Assembly: GCA_964036195.1 (NCBI GenBank)
Contig: OZ038450.1
Span: 16,184,701 to 16,248,700 of the forward strand
Reading direction: 5' to 3'
DNA length: 64,000 nucleotides
Source: Sphaerolaimus hirsutus
Lineage: Eukaryota > Nematoda > Chromadorea > Monhysterida > Sphaerolaimidae
The notes under the pieces were generated by a model, which was not told the DNA's origin, did no database searches, and saw nothing but the letters and a program-made list of their open reading frames with translations. A program made the translations under genes and the position numbers. Below, in pieces: positions 29,369-40,904 of this stretch. The number at the start of each line of letters is the position of its first letter. The first letter of the stretch is position 1.

Positions 29369-30294
29369 TAGATTTATTCATATAAATATATTATTTTCCA
29401 TGATTTTTTCAGTCAGAAAATTTTCTCTGCGAGGAAATAAAAAAAACGATAACTATAATTTTTTGGATGATTTCATTCAATTTTACAATGTAATTTATGA
29501 CATAAAATTGACCAAAACCAAAAATTGAATTAACCAAAGAATGGAATATCTAGAAAACGTGGATTATTCATACTCATTTTTAACACTCAACTTTTTGACA
29601 ATAACTTCTATTTAATTAAAGGCTCCATGTTTACGTCAAACAAACGGCAAAGTTTTTCACAATGACATCAAATATTTTTTTTTGCATTCGCTTCTGGATA
29701 ATTTGAAATGGAATGAGTTTGATCATGGGCAATTTTCTGAAATCAACACTTTTTAGTTTTTACCCTAGCATTCGCATAGACATTAGTGTTTTTTAACTGG
29801 ACCTGCCAGTTGAGTTGGTAGAGTTTTCATGGTTCCAAAATGAAAACTGGTTCCCATCCCAATTCAAAGCTTGCTGACAAGTAACACTACGTATAATTAT
29901 ACACATATATTTCATACCAGCTTTTTACATTGCGCTGCTCATACCGCAATATTTTTTTAAACACTGTAACTTTATTAGCAATATGATTCAACACTTTTTT
30001 AATTTGAACGTCGTTCGTTGGCTCCTCAGCAAGTTTTGAATTGGGATGGAACCATGAAAACTAGTCTGTGTGGCCACAATACCTCCAATTGTATTACGCA
30101 TAGCCTCCAATAAGAGGTGCCTTCTAATAAGAGGTGCAATGTTTTTTAAAATGACGAAATAAATAATAGGCAACCCCAAATAAGAGGCACAGCTGGCAGC
30201 TTGCCAGCAACGCGTAAAATCGTCAAAACCCAAAAACGGATGGGTAGACTGACCGCCTGGGTATACTAATCATCCATATTTACACGGCGTAATA

Positions 30295-31421
30295 TGTATA
30301 CAGCAAATCCTCGAAAAAGACCCCCCTTGAATAACCCCCCCTGTTGCCGAGGCGAGGAAAAAATAACGGGCCAGGCCTCCTACGCACAAATGACCGGCGC
30401 GCACAAACGCCTGGCACGCACAAAATGAAAGTCCGGTACGCACAAACGCCCGGTAAGCACAAAACTGTAGCTTTGTGCGTGCCGCACATTGTGCGTGCCA
30501 GTCGTTTGTGCGCGCCGGTCATTTGTGTGTACCGGGCAGGGGATTTTCACACGCCCCCCCACTTTGTGTTGCCATCGCCATGACATGAAAAATCGCCATG
30601 ACATTGGCGCCAGCGCCATGGCGCTTTTCCATCACTAATCACTGGCACTCAGTGAAATGCACCGAAATTAGAAATGCAATGCAACTAGTGTTGGAAAAAT
30701 CGCCATGACTTTGGCGCCAGCGCCATGGCGCTTTTCCATCACTACTCACATGCACCGAAATTGGAAATGCGGAAATGGAATGTAAATTTTCCATCACTAC
30801 ATCCAAAGCGAACCACTGCACCAAAAGGAAACACTGCACAAATTAGCGTTGCAACAGAACACTGCACTGAAGAAAAATGGCTAAAAGTAGTGATGGATAA
30901 TGAGCCAAGCCAGCCAGAATACAAGCCCCGCCCGCACAAATGACCGGCGCGCACAAAAGACTGGCACGCACAATGTGCGGCACGCACAAAGCTACAATTT
31001 TGTGCTTACCGGGCGTTTGTGCTTACCGGACTTTCATTTTGTGCTTGCCAGGCGTTTGTGCGCGCCGGGCGTTTGTGCGTACAGGTGCGGGGCCAAAATA
31101 ACTCCCCCTTGAATAACTCCCCCATCTGGATGAAAAGAATACAATATAAAAATACAAAATAACATTAGCCTATATCAGCGACAGCAAATATATGATGTTT
31201 ATGCAGTGTATACACATATTTTTGTTCTTGTTGGACAGTTAAATACTGAATTAAATGAGTTGACAGACTGCATCTATAAATACAATGAATTCAGTCTAAG
31301 CTTTCTGAGGAAGAAAATCACTCCCCCATCGAATAACTCCCCTCTTGAATAACTCACCCTCAAAAACTTCTGACGAAAAAATAACTCCGCTAGCTAGGGT
31401 CTTATTCGAGGATTTAGGGTA
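30295..31421. mobile_element. CCGTAT-tip element, type B, split by a hAT-like insertion
   Basis: Worn ends AAATCCTCGAAAAAGACC and GTCTTATTCGAGGATTTAG. CTTGAATAACTCCCCC words lie on both sides of the inserted element at 30368-31094. Confidence 0.75.
30368..31094. mobile_element. hAT-like foldback M5 (GCACAAACGCCCGG word) nested in type B element
   Basis: 8-bp duplication AAAATAAC at 30360-30367 and 31095-31102. Host copies at 41705-41715, 42065-42080 and 59880-59895 show the site once, uninterrupted. Arms of GCGCACAAACGCCTGGCAC words are inverted copies of each other. Smaller AGCGCCATGGCGCTTTTCC pieces of the TAGTGATGG class lie in the middle (30590-30750). Confidence 0.85.
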
Positions 31422-32506
31422 AATTGCACTAGATAACATACATAATATTAATAAGAATGTATATAAATATTGATGTAGAGGTATTGTTCATTGTATTTAT
31501 ATTGTTAGATTACAGATGAAAACCTTACCTTTCCAGATAATGGGCAATGTGACAAAGGAATGCTCAATCAAAAATAATTACGCATAGGAATAATGATGTA
31601 AACAGATGGAACACGATGGAAGACCATATTATAATTTCAACGAAAAATTTTTAATTGAGGTAGATACATATTGAACAAGCGCGCATCAACTCATCTACTG
31701 CAGCTGATCTATGGAAATCAGTCAAATAAAGGACTGACAGTTGGGTATATCATGCTAGGCGTACTCATGCATGTTTTGGGCGTTGACTACCGTGTTTTCT
31801 CGAATGAGTGATCGTTTTATCATATTAGCGGGGCTGTTCAACAACGGGGATCCCTTTCGAATGCCAATATCGGATAATGATTTCGTTCAAGAGGAACATA
31901 TTTTACCTTGGATGACATTCACCTTTAGGGGGATTTTTCAAGATGTCAATTTGGAGTCTCAAATACAGAGTTTCGAAGAAATACGATACTGATATTAAAT
32001 ACAATGGGATAATATTTACGAAAAGCACGGCGCACATTTGTGCATACGACGGTGATTTTGCTCCCATGCGCTCATTGCCCAGCTAAATCCCGACAAGAAA
32101 AATAGCTCAGGCTGAATAGCGAACCGTGCAAATATAGCAAACAGCAAAGGAGCACCTTTCAGCTGAATAAAATATCCACCCTTTTCCGAAACCGACTGAG
32201 TTCAAACGGTTTAGAATTTATTCAATGTTTTTGAACGCACCCAAAAAAGCTGAGCCAGAATGAAATTTTATCAGCGCGGCGAATTTTTTTTCGTCATCCA
32301 TTTTAGGTGAATCAGCAATTTCTTGAATTATATTTTAATTCAGCATCTGTCATCAGAAAAAAATAAAGTGGAACAACGCGCAATTTCAAATTGGAATGTA
32401 TCTAGCAGGTGAACCAAAACGCGGCCATACATTTGTAAAGGCATGTCGTGTCCGGCAAATATTTCTCAACGGGGTTGAATTTTTTCTAAATTATTGGGGT
32501 GACTAA

Positions 32507-32921
32507 GGCGCTCCACACGCTGGAATGTCAACTGGTTTCAGTGTCAACTCGATTTTAGCTCAATTTTGATTGCCGCATGTGCACTTGAAATTGTCATGTA
32601 ATGTCGAAACGGAATCAATTTGCTATGTGCATTTGAACATTCGGTTTCGCAATCCATAAACTGAAATCGTGATGAAAACCGGTTGGTGCAGTTGACATCA
32701 GTTGACATCTCAATGTCAACTGGTCGAATGGTTTTCATCAAGATTTAAGTTTATGGGTCGCGAAACCGTATTCAAATGCACATGGCAATATGGATTCCTT
32801 TTCGAAATTGCCACATATGCACTTGAAAATAATCCTGCTACGTAAATTCAGCTAAAATGAGTTGACTCCAAACCAGTTGACTCCAAACATTCCAGCGTTT
32901 CCAGCGTGTGGAGTGCCATAC
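32507..32921. mobile_element. MITE family G, copy 1 (CCACACGCTGG / GTCAACTGGTTT)
   Basis: Ends GCTCCACACGCTGGAATGTC and the complement ending CCAGCGTGTGGAGTGCC. Inner words GTCAACTGGTTT and GTTGACATC repeat on both sides. Related copies are at 60848-61165 and from 59768. Confidence 0.75.
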
Positions 32922-33158
32922 CGGTGTATTTAAAACATCAATACTTCTGAACCAACCAATGAATGGAGTAGGACGCCAGCAAAGCGATCAAGAGGCAAAC
33001 ATAGAAACATGGAAAATACCCATTCACCATTCAACCAAACTTGGCGTTTTGCCAAGAAAAGAACCGAATTCAAAATCAAGTAACGTGAAACTAGACACAC
33101 TCAGATACCACCCACAACAGAATCAACACCAAGTCAAGACATCCAACCCAAAACCCAC

Positions 33159-33254
33159 CTGCAGTCCGTCTCGATGCAACTGCGCCAGCGAGGGGTCAGG
33201 GTCACTCTCGTACCACGCCGGGGAGTCGCCAGTGGCCGGCTCACTAAAGCTCAT
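33159..33254 (-). CDS. Candidate first coding exon, unassigned gene
   Basis: ATG at 33254 followed by 32 codons (MSFSEPATGDSPAWYESDPD ...), ending CTGCAG|GTGGGT, a good donor in phase 0. An in-frame TGA lies two codons upstream of the ATG. Composition is codon-like and acidic. It could be the start of the unrecognised minus-strand gene at 16663-17797, but at least one connecting exon (ending in phase 2) would be needed and I did not find it. Confidence 0.35.
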
Positions 33255-34437
33255 TGGTCACTGCGAAAGCATTTCACCGCGTCGCCTGGCCGCTGGACAT
33301 CTGCACTAGTTGGGTGCGGCTAAATCATTGTGGCAATGTTAGGGTAGTGGTTTAGTTGTGGGTTTAGAGGGTCCATTGGGGTTAAATAACTGCGTAGGGG
33401 TTTTGCGGATTCATTTTGGTCATTGATTGATTTAAAAACAATGTGTTTTGATTAGTTGATGTCTTGTGGTCTCAGGAATTTAGCTCGTCAAAATTAGCTT
33501 GACTCGGCTACTTTTAGCCATCACATTAAAATCAATCACTGCGTATATACTTCACTAAAATTCGGATACATTCTAAATGTCTAAAGCCAAAAACTGGCAA
33601 GCCTTGCCAACTATATAGCCTTCACCACTTTCAGAATTTTTTCCACAGGAACTGGTATGCCCCCCGGAACTGGAAAGTTGATTTTAAGCTGGCCACTTAT
33701 GCATTCACTGCTGGCAAAAATGTGCTTGACATGCTTAGCTTTTGGCGCCACGCCTCAGTGTATATTTACCATGTTTTTATTTTCTAGCGACAGGGCAGCG
33801 CGTGCAGAAGAATGTTTTTATTTGCAGATGCGCAAGCTCTAAAATAGTCCGGCGTGTATAAATTAAGCTTGAAATTGTGGACTGTAACGGAAGCGTCCAT
33901 AGGAAATAATCAAAACTTTATAAATCATGATTTAGTTGCGCTTGGTTTCGATGAGGGCTCGTTGGAATAACCGCTAGCAGTGTAAAAATTTTTTACCTTA
34001 TCGCAATTTAACTAAATTATGCATTGTATTATGCGTTTAAATACCTGGGAAAGTGTATAAAAGATGAAATAATAACTTTGTACCGTTGACTAGTGATGGC
34101 AAAGTGCCAGGAAAAATGGTACTACATTGGCGCAATCCAGAATATGGCGACTGAGAATAGGGCTCCAATTGTCATTGGAATCCACTTCAGAAGCCCCGAA
34201 ATTTAACAACACTCAAAAATTAATTGAGAACATTTGTATGTATTAACAGATTTCATACATGTGTAAAAAAACAACTCAGAATACACAGGGTTATCCCCTG
34301 TGTAAAAAACTTGCCCGTCATCGATCTGAATATTTTTAAATTCATTGAGAGACCGCACTAACTATTGACCATCAAAAAGCTACGCATCAAAGCACATGCT
34401 TTCTTATAGGTACGTCTTGGCTGAGTGTGGTCATTCT

Positions 34438-34602
34438 AACATATTGTGGAATTACACATAATGTGGAATTTCACATGCCGTAATGTGACTCTAACATAAT
34501 GTGGAATTACACATAATGTGGAATCTCACATGCCGCAATGTGACTCTAACATAATGTGGAATTACACATAATGTGGAATCTCACATGCCGCAATGTGAGA
34601 TT
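34438..34602. repeat. 55-bp tandem repeat, three copies
   Basis: Units start at 34438, 34493 and 34548. Each contains two AATGTGGAAT words and CACATGCCGCAATGTGA. Copies 2 and 3 are identical over most of their length, and the last ends in an inverted AGATTCCACATT. Confidence 0.9.
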
Positions 34603-34606
34603 CCAC

Positions 34607-34856
34607 ATTGGCCCTACACACACTAGTTTTCACCGTGACTGATGTGAAAACTGAAATGGCGACATGGCGACATTCAGCCCACTCTTATTGTATGCTATAT
34701 GTGTTTTAGTTTTGAAATTTTTAAATTTTAACTTTTATTAATTAAAATTATAATTTAAATAAAATCAAATCATTCACCCGTGTTCATAAATTTGCATTTG
34801 AAAAAAATTCAGTTTTCCACGAAGTCACGGTGAAAACTAGTGTGTGTAGGCACAAT
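34607..34856. mobile_element. MITE family D, copy 2
   Basis: Same ends and arms as 14471-14721 (ATTGGCCCTACACACACTAG ... GGCACAAT). It begins inside the ATTCCACATTGG end of the 55-bp tandem array. Confidence 0.8.
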
Positions 34857-35429
34857 ACGCTAGAGTAGAATCACCCGTCTCGGCTAGGGCGCAAATGCAA
34901 CTAAGCCTACGGCGACGGTGTAAACAAATACTGAAAAAGCACGCATGACCGCGCCCTGTTAGCTGGCCGCGCAATATGCAACGAGTAACGACTCAATGAG
35001 AATTCATTCTATCCAGACTTTTTGTCATACCTATACCTCGCATCGATGTTTGCCGAGTCTCGACTAAGTGCTTCCGTGTTTGGTTAAAATATGAACCTGT
35101 AGTAAAAAGTTCGAGTCAAGTATTAATACAGAAAAACCTGCGCAGGCAAAAAAATTTAACGCAGGTCGGTTATTCGCGTGTGCGGGAATTCAGCTATAAT
35201 TTTTGTCAATATTTATCTTCCAATCCATGGCTATAGTTGGTTACGTTGTCAATTGAGGCATCTAGTTCCGAATATCGGTAAAGATCAAAGTGGAAAAAAT
35301 GAGTTAAGTGCGGATCTGTGATAGGTGCACTTATTTCTTCATGATAGAAAAAGAATTTTCTCAATATCTTATACCGTTCGCGAGATACATATATGCCGAT
35401 TTTTAGAAGAAAAAAAAACAAAAAAATCA

Positions 35430-35902
35430 TTTGAAACAGGGTATCTCCACCCTCAAATTGGTAAAATTTCACTCGAAACAGGGTATCTCCAAAAAGAGCC
35501 ACCAAAAATTTCACTCGAAACAGGGTATCTCCACCAACGGAAAAAATCATCCGAATTACGGTATAGATTTGAAGGAATGTGTCCAAATTCCCATACAAAA
35601 CGGAAAAAATCATCCGAATTACGGTATAGAATTCCAAATCAGTTTTTAAAAAAAATCATCCGAAACAGGGTATCTCCAAAAAAATCTTTGTCCGAAACAG
35701 GGTATCTCCATAAAATCTTTGTCCGAAACAGGGTATCTCCACTCAAAATTTAATCTCAAGTGGGGCCATTCTCGTGGAGTGGCACCAATCACTCCGAAGC
35801 GGTGCACCACCACCGACCAGCAAATCCTATGTACTAAGTGGAGATACCCTGTTTCGAGTGATTTTTCATAAAAAATCACTCGAAACAGGGTATCTCCACT
35901 GA
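35430..35902. repeat. Array of GAAACAGGGTATCTCCA words with terminal hairpin
   Basis: About seven direct copies of GAAACAGGGTATCTCCA (from 35434, 35478, 35518, 35660, 35694, 35725 and 35881), two related GAATTACGGTATAG copies and one inverted copy. The last direct copy and the inverted copy form a perfect hairpin at about 35839-35901. Spacers are 15-30 nt and alike (AAATTTCACTC, AAATCTTTGTCC). Confidence 0.85.
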
Positions 35903-37026
35903 ATCTGCTGACCTGCTGTCAATCAAATCATCATAACTCCAGCTATATACGTCGGCCGCAGGGTCGAAAATATGGAAAATGTAGATAAATTTATAAACTT
36001 TTCAAAAAGTTTTGGGCAAGGGTTCTCCTTTGAAAATTGCCCGCTCGGGCCAACGTTGAAGTTTCAAATGCGATTTTGGAAAAACCTAAAATGATGGAGA
36101 TACAGACATACGGAACTAGAAGCCTCAATTGTGTTCCATCAAATGGCAGCGGGGGCGTTACACTCAGTTGGGAGGACATTTAATTAGCTTGACACGTTGG
36201 TCAGAAGCGCATCGAGCCACACCGATAGCTAGGTAAATAAACAGAGCTAAATAAGCCTTCAAATGTCAAACTTATGACGGTTACAAGTTGTGACATTTGA
36301 AATTTCGCATTCACATGCTCCGCGATTAGGCCATTCCACTGACAGCATTGCGATTCGTTGCGGCGACGGAAAACTTCGCAAAACTATGCAGGACAACGAT
36401 AAATGGCGAAAAACATGAAATTTGGCAGATTTGTCGCGCGGGTGCTTTTTGTACACAAATAACGAATAAAGGTGCTTTTTGTACACAAATGACTAGGTTA
36501 TTTGTGTACAAAAGTGTGTAAGTGTAGTAGTCTAACACTTTGTAATGGACCCCAAAGTAGGCAATGCATGGCAGTGGACACTGAAGAGCGACATAAATGA
36601 CAAATGCCGTTTGAACTATTAGTAACCCGTTTGAACTATATATTGATCTGCACAAAACCCATTGAATAAAAATCAAATGCCAAAATTCAAACCACACAAG
36701 ATCTCATTTTCGATGCCAGAAGTTTTGTACCCCACCTGTGATACATGCTAGAAACACATATTTAGCATAACATATTTATAATCGGTACTCTGGGTCGTTG
36801 AATTATCACATAGGAAATGAAGGCAGGTAGAGTAAAGTTGTAAGAAAATGAGGATTGCTGTTTCATGTAATTTCTGGTGATTTTGATTAATGATTTCTAT
36901 GTTGATTTTGAAAAATGTACTACATTTACAACAGAAATGTCAGAAAATACCGTTTTTCAGCTTAGTAATTTGTTAACTGGGGATTGGTGCAGCAAGGGGT
37001 GTGTTAGAGTACAGCTGAAAAAGTCA

Positions 37027-37482
37027 ACCGTATTTCCTCGAAATACCCCCCGGGGGGTGATTGTTTCATAGTGGTCCCGAGAGTGGGGGGGGGGTTAAAC
37101 GAGGGGGGGGGGTATTTCGAGGGGGGGGGTTATTATTTCACAAGAAAATTTTTGAAAACCAAGTACGAAATTGTCGTCTGAAACGTAAGCAGACGTCGAA
37201 AAATGCAACAAAAACCGCCATTTATAAGGTTCTGTAGACTAATATTAGTATGTAGATGGTATGTACACTGTTCTAACGTGATTCCGACATTGTTTTAACG
37301 TGTGTTCTGCACTACGCAGAACACAAACTGCCATATTTGTGATGTACGTTCTCTTTACACTCAATTTGGGGGGGGGGTATTTCGAGGGGGGGTGATTGTT
37401 TCATAGTGGTCTCGAGAGGGGGGGGGGTCAAACGAGGGGTGGGTTATTTCGAGGGGGGGAGGTATTTCGAGGAAATACGGTA
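37027..37482. mobile_element. CCGTAT-tip element, type A, copy A4
   Basis: ACCGTATTTCCTCGAAATAC ... GGAAATACGGTA with G-run words. The core is nearly identical to 18603-19063, which suggests recent activity. Confidence 0.85.
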
Positions 37483-38027
37483 TATGAAAACTATCTAAAT
37501 AAAAGCACACTTTATCAAGAGACCGGATAATACACGGGAAACGACAGGTCGTTATACGCGGGCATCTAAATATATGCATATTATAACTAATACTTTGCTG
37601 CTAACAACTAAGTGGTCTGTATACACTTGACTGAAGCCCGTAAGAATGCAGGTAAAACACCTTAGAGCTAGCCTGAAATCAGACACATGAAATCGCACAC
37701 TGAACTCGTGCACTGAGAAGTTATCTATGTTTATGTACTGCTCACTTACAAAGCAATATCCATGCATTGCCCTGAGTTGTGCTTTTTGCTGGTAAGCCGC
37801 GTCCCGTATATATACAAGCGTGTCATGTATTCACTACTTAACTGTGTGAATACATAAGAAACGTACAAGCAAAGGATATGTAAAACGGCTTGTATTTCTG
37901 TGCCGCATTTTCAAGCAGGAGTGGAAAAACATGAAAAATACTTTAAACAATGGAAAGATAAATATGTGATTGTATCTCAATTATGTTATAGCACATTGGT
38001 AGTGCTAAATGTTTGTCAGGTACCACC

Positions 38028-38107
38028 CCCAGACCCAGGAAAATTCCCAGGTTTTCATGGCATTTTAAACCATTTTTGACATTTTACAGGGTCTCGGAGT
38101 GGTCCAG
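38028..38107. mobile_element. Introner-family hairpin element, intergenic copy
   Basis: CAGGTACCACCCCCAGACCC at the left and GACATTTTACAGGGTCTCGG at the right, matching the ends of kinase intron 4. No exon is seen beside it. Confidence 0.6.
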
Positions 38108-38499
38108 AACGAAATGGCTTGTGTATTAGTCGTTAATGGAAAATGTTGCCTCCAACCCTGGTAAGCCTGTAAAAAATCTCCAAGCAGGTTTTATCAAATA
38201 ATTTCAAAAAAGAGATATCTAGGGCATATGGGATAGTGTAGTATGTAATCGACTAATAGAACCCATCTTACAAAAAAAAGAAATAAATATTTAGCAGCCA
38301 ACTGTGAGCTTTTAGCATTGTGTTGCTTGTTTTCGAGCTATGTGCGCGAAAATGTTATGAAATATCAGCGAAACAAGTTATTCTCGGTTTACATATTAAT
38401 GAGTACTAATTCACCCATGAGTACTCAAATACCTAGAGTATTGAGCCAAAAGTATCGCAGATTGTAGCCAGTCGCCAGCTAGAACTATGTGTTTACGTA

Positions 38500-38770
38500 G
38501 TGCGCGTAGCGGCAGCGGGGCGGGCTGCCCCGCGCGAGGCGACACTTTGCATATGTTAGCCCCGATTGGCTCAAACACTCAGTAGTAACCCTGGGACACA
38601 AATCCGCAGATCCACGGTCATATATAACGCTGGGCGAACACTTGGCGCGGCGGCGCGCATTGCACTGCGCTCGGGCGAGACTTTTGACTCGGCTCGCCGC
38701 GCAGCGCACTGCGTGTGTGTGTGTGTGTGTTTCTGTGCGCGCGTGTGCCGCGCAGCCGTCTATATTAGTG
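38500..38770 (+). promoter_or_regulatory. Promoter-like GC island with GC box, CCAAT and TATA
   Basis: GGGGCGGG at about 38518, an inverted CCAAT box (GATTGG) at about 38566, CATATATAAC at about 38618 and a GC-rich leader ending in a GT repeat. It stands out from AT-rich surroundings. No coding exon follows directly; it might be a distant leader exon of the aquaporin gene or of an unseen gene. Confidence 0.35.
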
Positions 38771-39008
38771 CGCCTGCTGCATTCATAGACATTACCTACA
38801 CTTAGGTGTTACAAATATTTTGTAGCTGATGGCGGCACGTTTGAGTGTTTTGATCAAAAGTTTTTTTGCTTCAAACTAAAGCCTGCCTGTAAACCGGTGC
38901 CACCGCGTGTCACGGTGCTTTTGATTATACTGGACAGCCAGCATGATTAGGGTGTTGTTATTTATCGTTTTCTAATTATGCCTACGTGAGCGTTTTATCA
39001 GCCATTTT

Positions 39009-40904
39009 GAGAGTATAGCGATTGTTAACCTTCTCGATCGGTAAGCTCTCGATCGGTAAGCCAAAGTATGTTGATGGGTAAGCCAAAGTGTATCGATAAT
39101 AAAGCCACACGAAGTCTAAAAAAGTATCTCGATTGTTAACCCATGGTATATCGATTGTAAAGCCAATGCCTCGATTGGTAAGCCACAATACAAACATACC
39201 ACATGCATACATACATACATAAATAAATACGTCATAATTGCCTCATGTATTGTTTGTACATATTTACCTCGGTAATTATTCCATGTAAACACCTTCCCGG
39301 ACAAGTTCACCACCCATTTTTTTATTTCACTTCGAATGCAATATCTCCGTCCATGGGGGTGTTATAAAGCTGAAACTTTGTACAGGTATATAAAGTTGTA
39401 AGACCCCTCTACTCCCCAACAATAGGGGAGGTGCGGCGACTCACTACAGGGTGGGTCGCCCTATATGCAACAATTTTTTTGGCGTTTTTGGTGTCCCAAA
39501 CAAGTTCACCACCCACTTGATTGGCTACACTACGAGAGCCATATCTCCAGCTGTGATGGCGGTATAAAGCTGAAATTTGGGGGATGTCTTGCCAACAACG
39601 CCCTTCACGATCCACCAGTGGGGCGGCTGCCAACGACCCACTAAAGCATGGGTCACTGCATATAAAGTTAACCATTTCCTAAAAACAGCCCAAGTGTCCC
39701 AAAACAAGTTCATCACCCAACTGCATTTAAAAAATGTTGCAACAACATACCTAATATAAAAATGAATCGGGTTGGAACACTATTTCAGCCACAAAAATTT
39801 TTTTCAGTAGGGCACCCACCCTGTCCCATAAACAGCTGACTGAAAATTTCACTTTAAACCAATTTTTTGTATCACACTTAAAAAGTTGGTTTACAAAGTT
39901 CAGTAGGGGAGGGTCTAAGGTTCAAAGTTATGTAAACAACATAACCTCTAAAATGCTTCCATAAGGAAATTTACTTGGGGTGAATTCTATGATGTCAAAA
40001 TGATGTCATTTCAGAAAGAAAATTTGACAAAATTTTCACTCTTTCATTCACCCCAAATAAATTTCCTTATGGAAGCATTTTAGAGGTTATGTTGTTTACA
40101 TAACTTTGAACCTTAGACCCTCCCCTAGTGAACTTTGTAAGTGTGATACAAAAAATTGGTTTAAAGTGAAATTTTCAATCTGCTGTTTACGGGACAGGGT
40201 GGGTGCCCTACTGAAAAAATTTAAATGAGCAGAACTAGGGTTCATATCTGATTCAATTTTATATCAGGTATGTTCTCACAACATTTTTTTATAATGCAGT
40301 TGGGTGGTGAACTTGTTTGGGACACTTGGGTTGTTCTTAAAAAATTTATCAAATTTATATGCAGTGACCCATGCTTTAGTGGATCATTGGCAGCTGCCCC
40401 ACTGGTGTATTGTGAGGGGGGTTGTTGGCAAGACATCCCCCAAATTTCAGCTTTCTACCGCCCTCACAGCTGGAGATATAGCCTTCAAAGTGTAGCTAAT
40501 CAAGTGGGTGGTGAACTTGCTTGGGACACCAAAAACGTCACAAAAATTTTTTGCATATAGGGCGACCCACCCTGTAGTGAGTCGCCGCACCTCCCCCCAT
40601 TGTTCAGGAGTAAGGGGGTCTTACAACTTGATATATACAAAGTTTCAGCCTTATAACACCCCCATGGATGGAGATATTGCATTCGAAGTGAAATAAAAAA
40701 ATGGTTGGCGAACTTGTCCGGCAAGGTGTTTATTAGTATGTACGCACGCGGCTTACCAATCGAGACAGTCGGGTCAAAAACCGATACACTGTGGCTTACG
40801 GATCGAATTAAAAATAAAAATTGCCTGCGGCTAACCCATCGACACACTTTGGCTTACCAATCGAGAGCGTACCGATCGGGAAGGTTAACAATCGGGATTC
40901 CCTC
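39009..40904. mobile_element. 1.9-kb foldback transposon M6
   Basis: 8-bp duplication GCCATTTT at 39001-39008 and 40905-40912. Ends GAGAGTATAGCGATTGTTAA and the complement finishing CGGGATTCCCTC. The arms of about 0.9 kb are inverted copies. The outer arm has about seven TCGATTGGTAAGCCA words; the inner arm has degenerate units of about 200 bp starting GGGTGGTGAACTTG. The centre (about 39780-40210) is a tighter palindrome. Open frames in the arms are mirror images of one another and look like by-products. Confidence 0.85.

Noticed and set aside
31771..31992. 73-aa plus-strand open frame
   Set aside because: It begins within a CCGTGTTTTCTCGAATGAG sequence that looks like a worn CCGTAT-tip end.
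35100..35125. AGTTCGAGTC as a tRNA T-loop
   Set aside because: No acceptor stem, D-arm or A-box at the right distance.
35430..35750. CRISPR-like series of direct repeats with spacers
   Set aside because: Animal gene context, spacers resemble each other, the repeats are degenerate with variant and inverted copies, and no cas genes are present. It fits the word-element pattern instead.
39409..40560. Mirror-image open frames with GGELVWDT, as a possible transposon protein
   Set aside because: They are products of the inverted arms and the internal 200-bp repeat; no transposase motif and frequent stops between units. Kept only as a finding about repeat structure.
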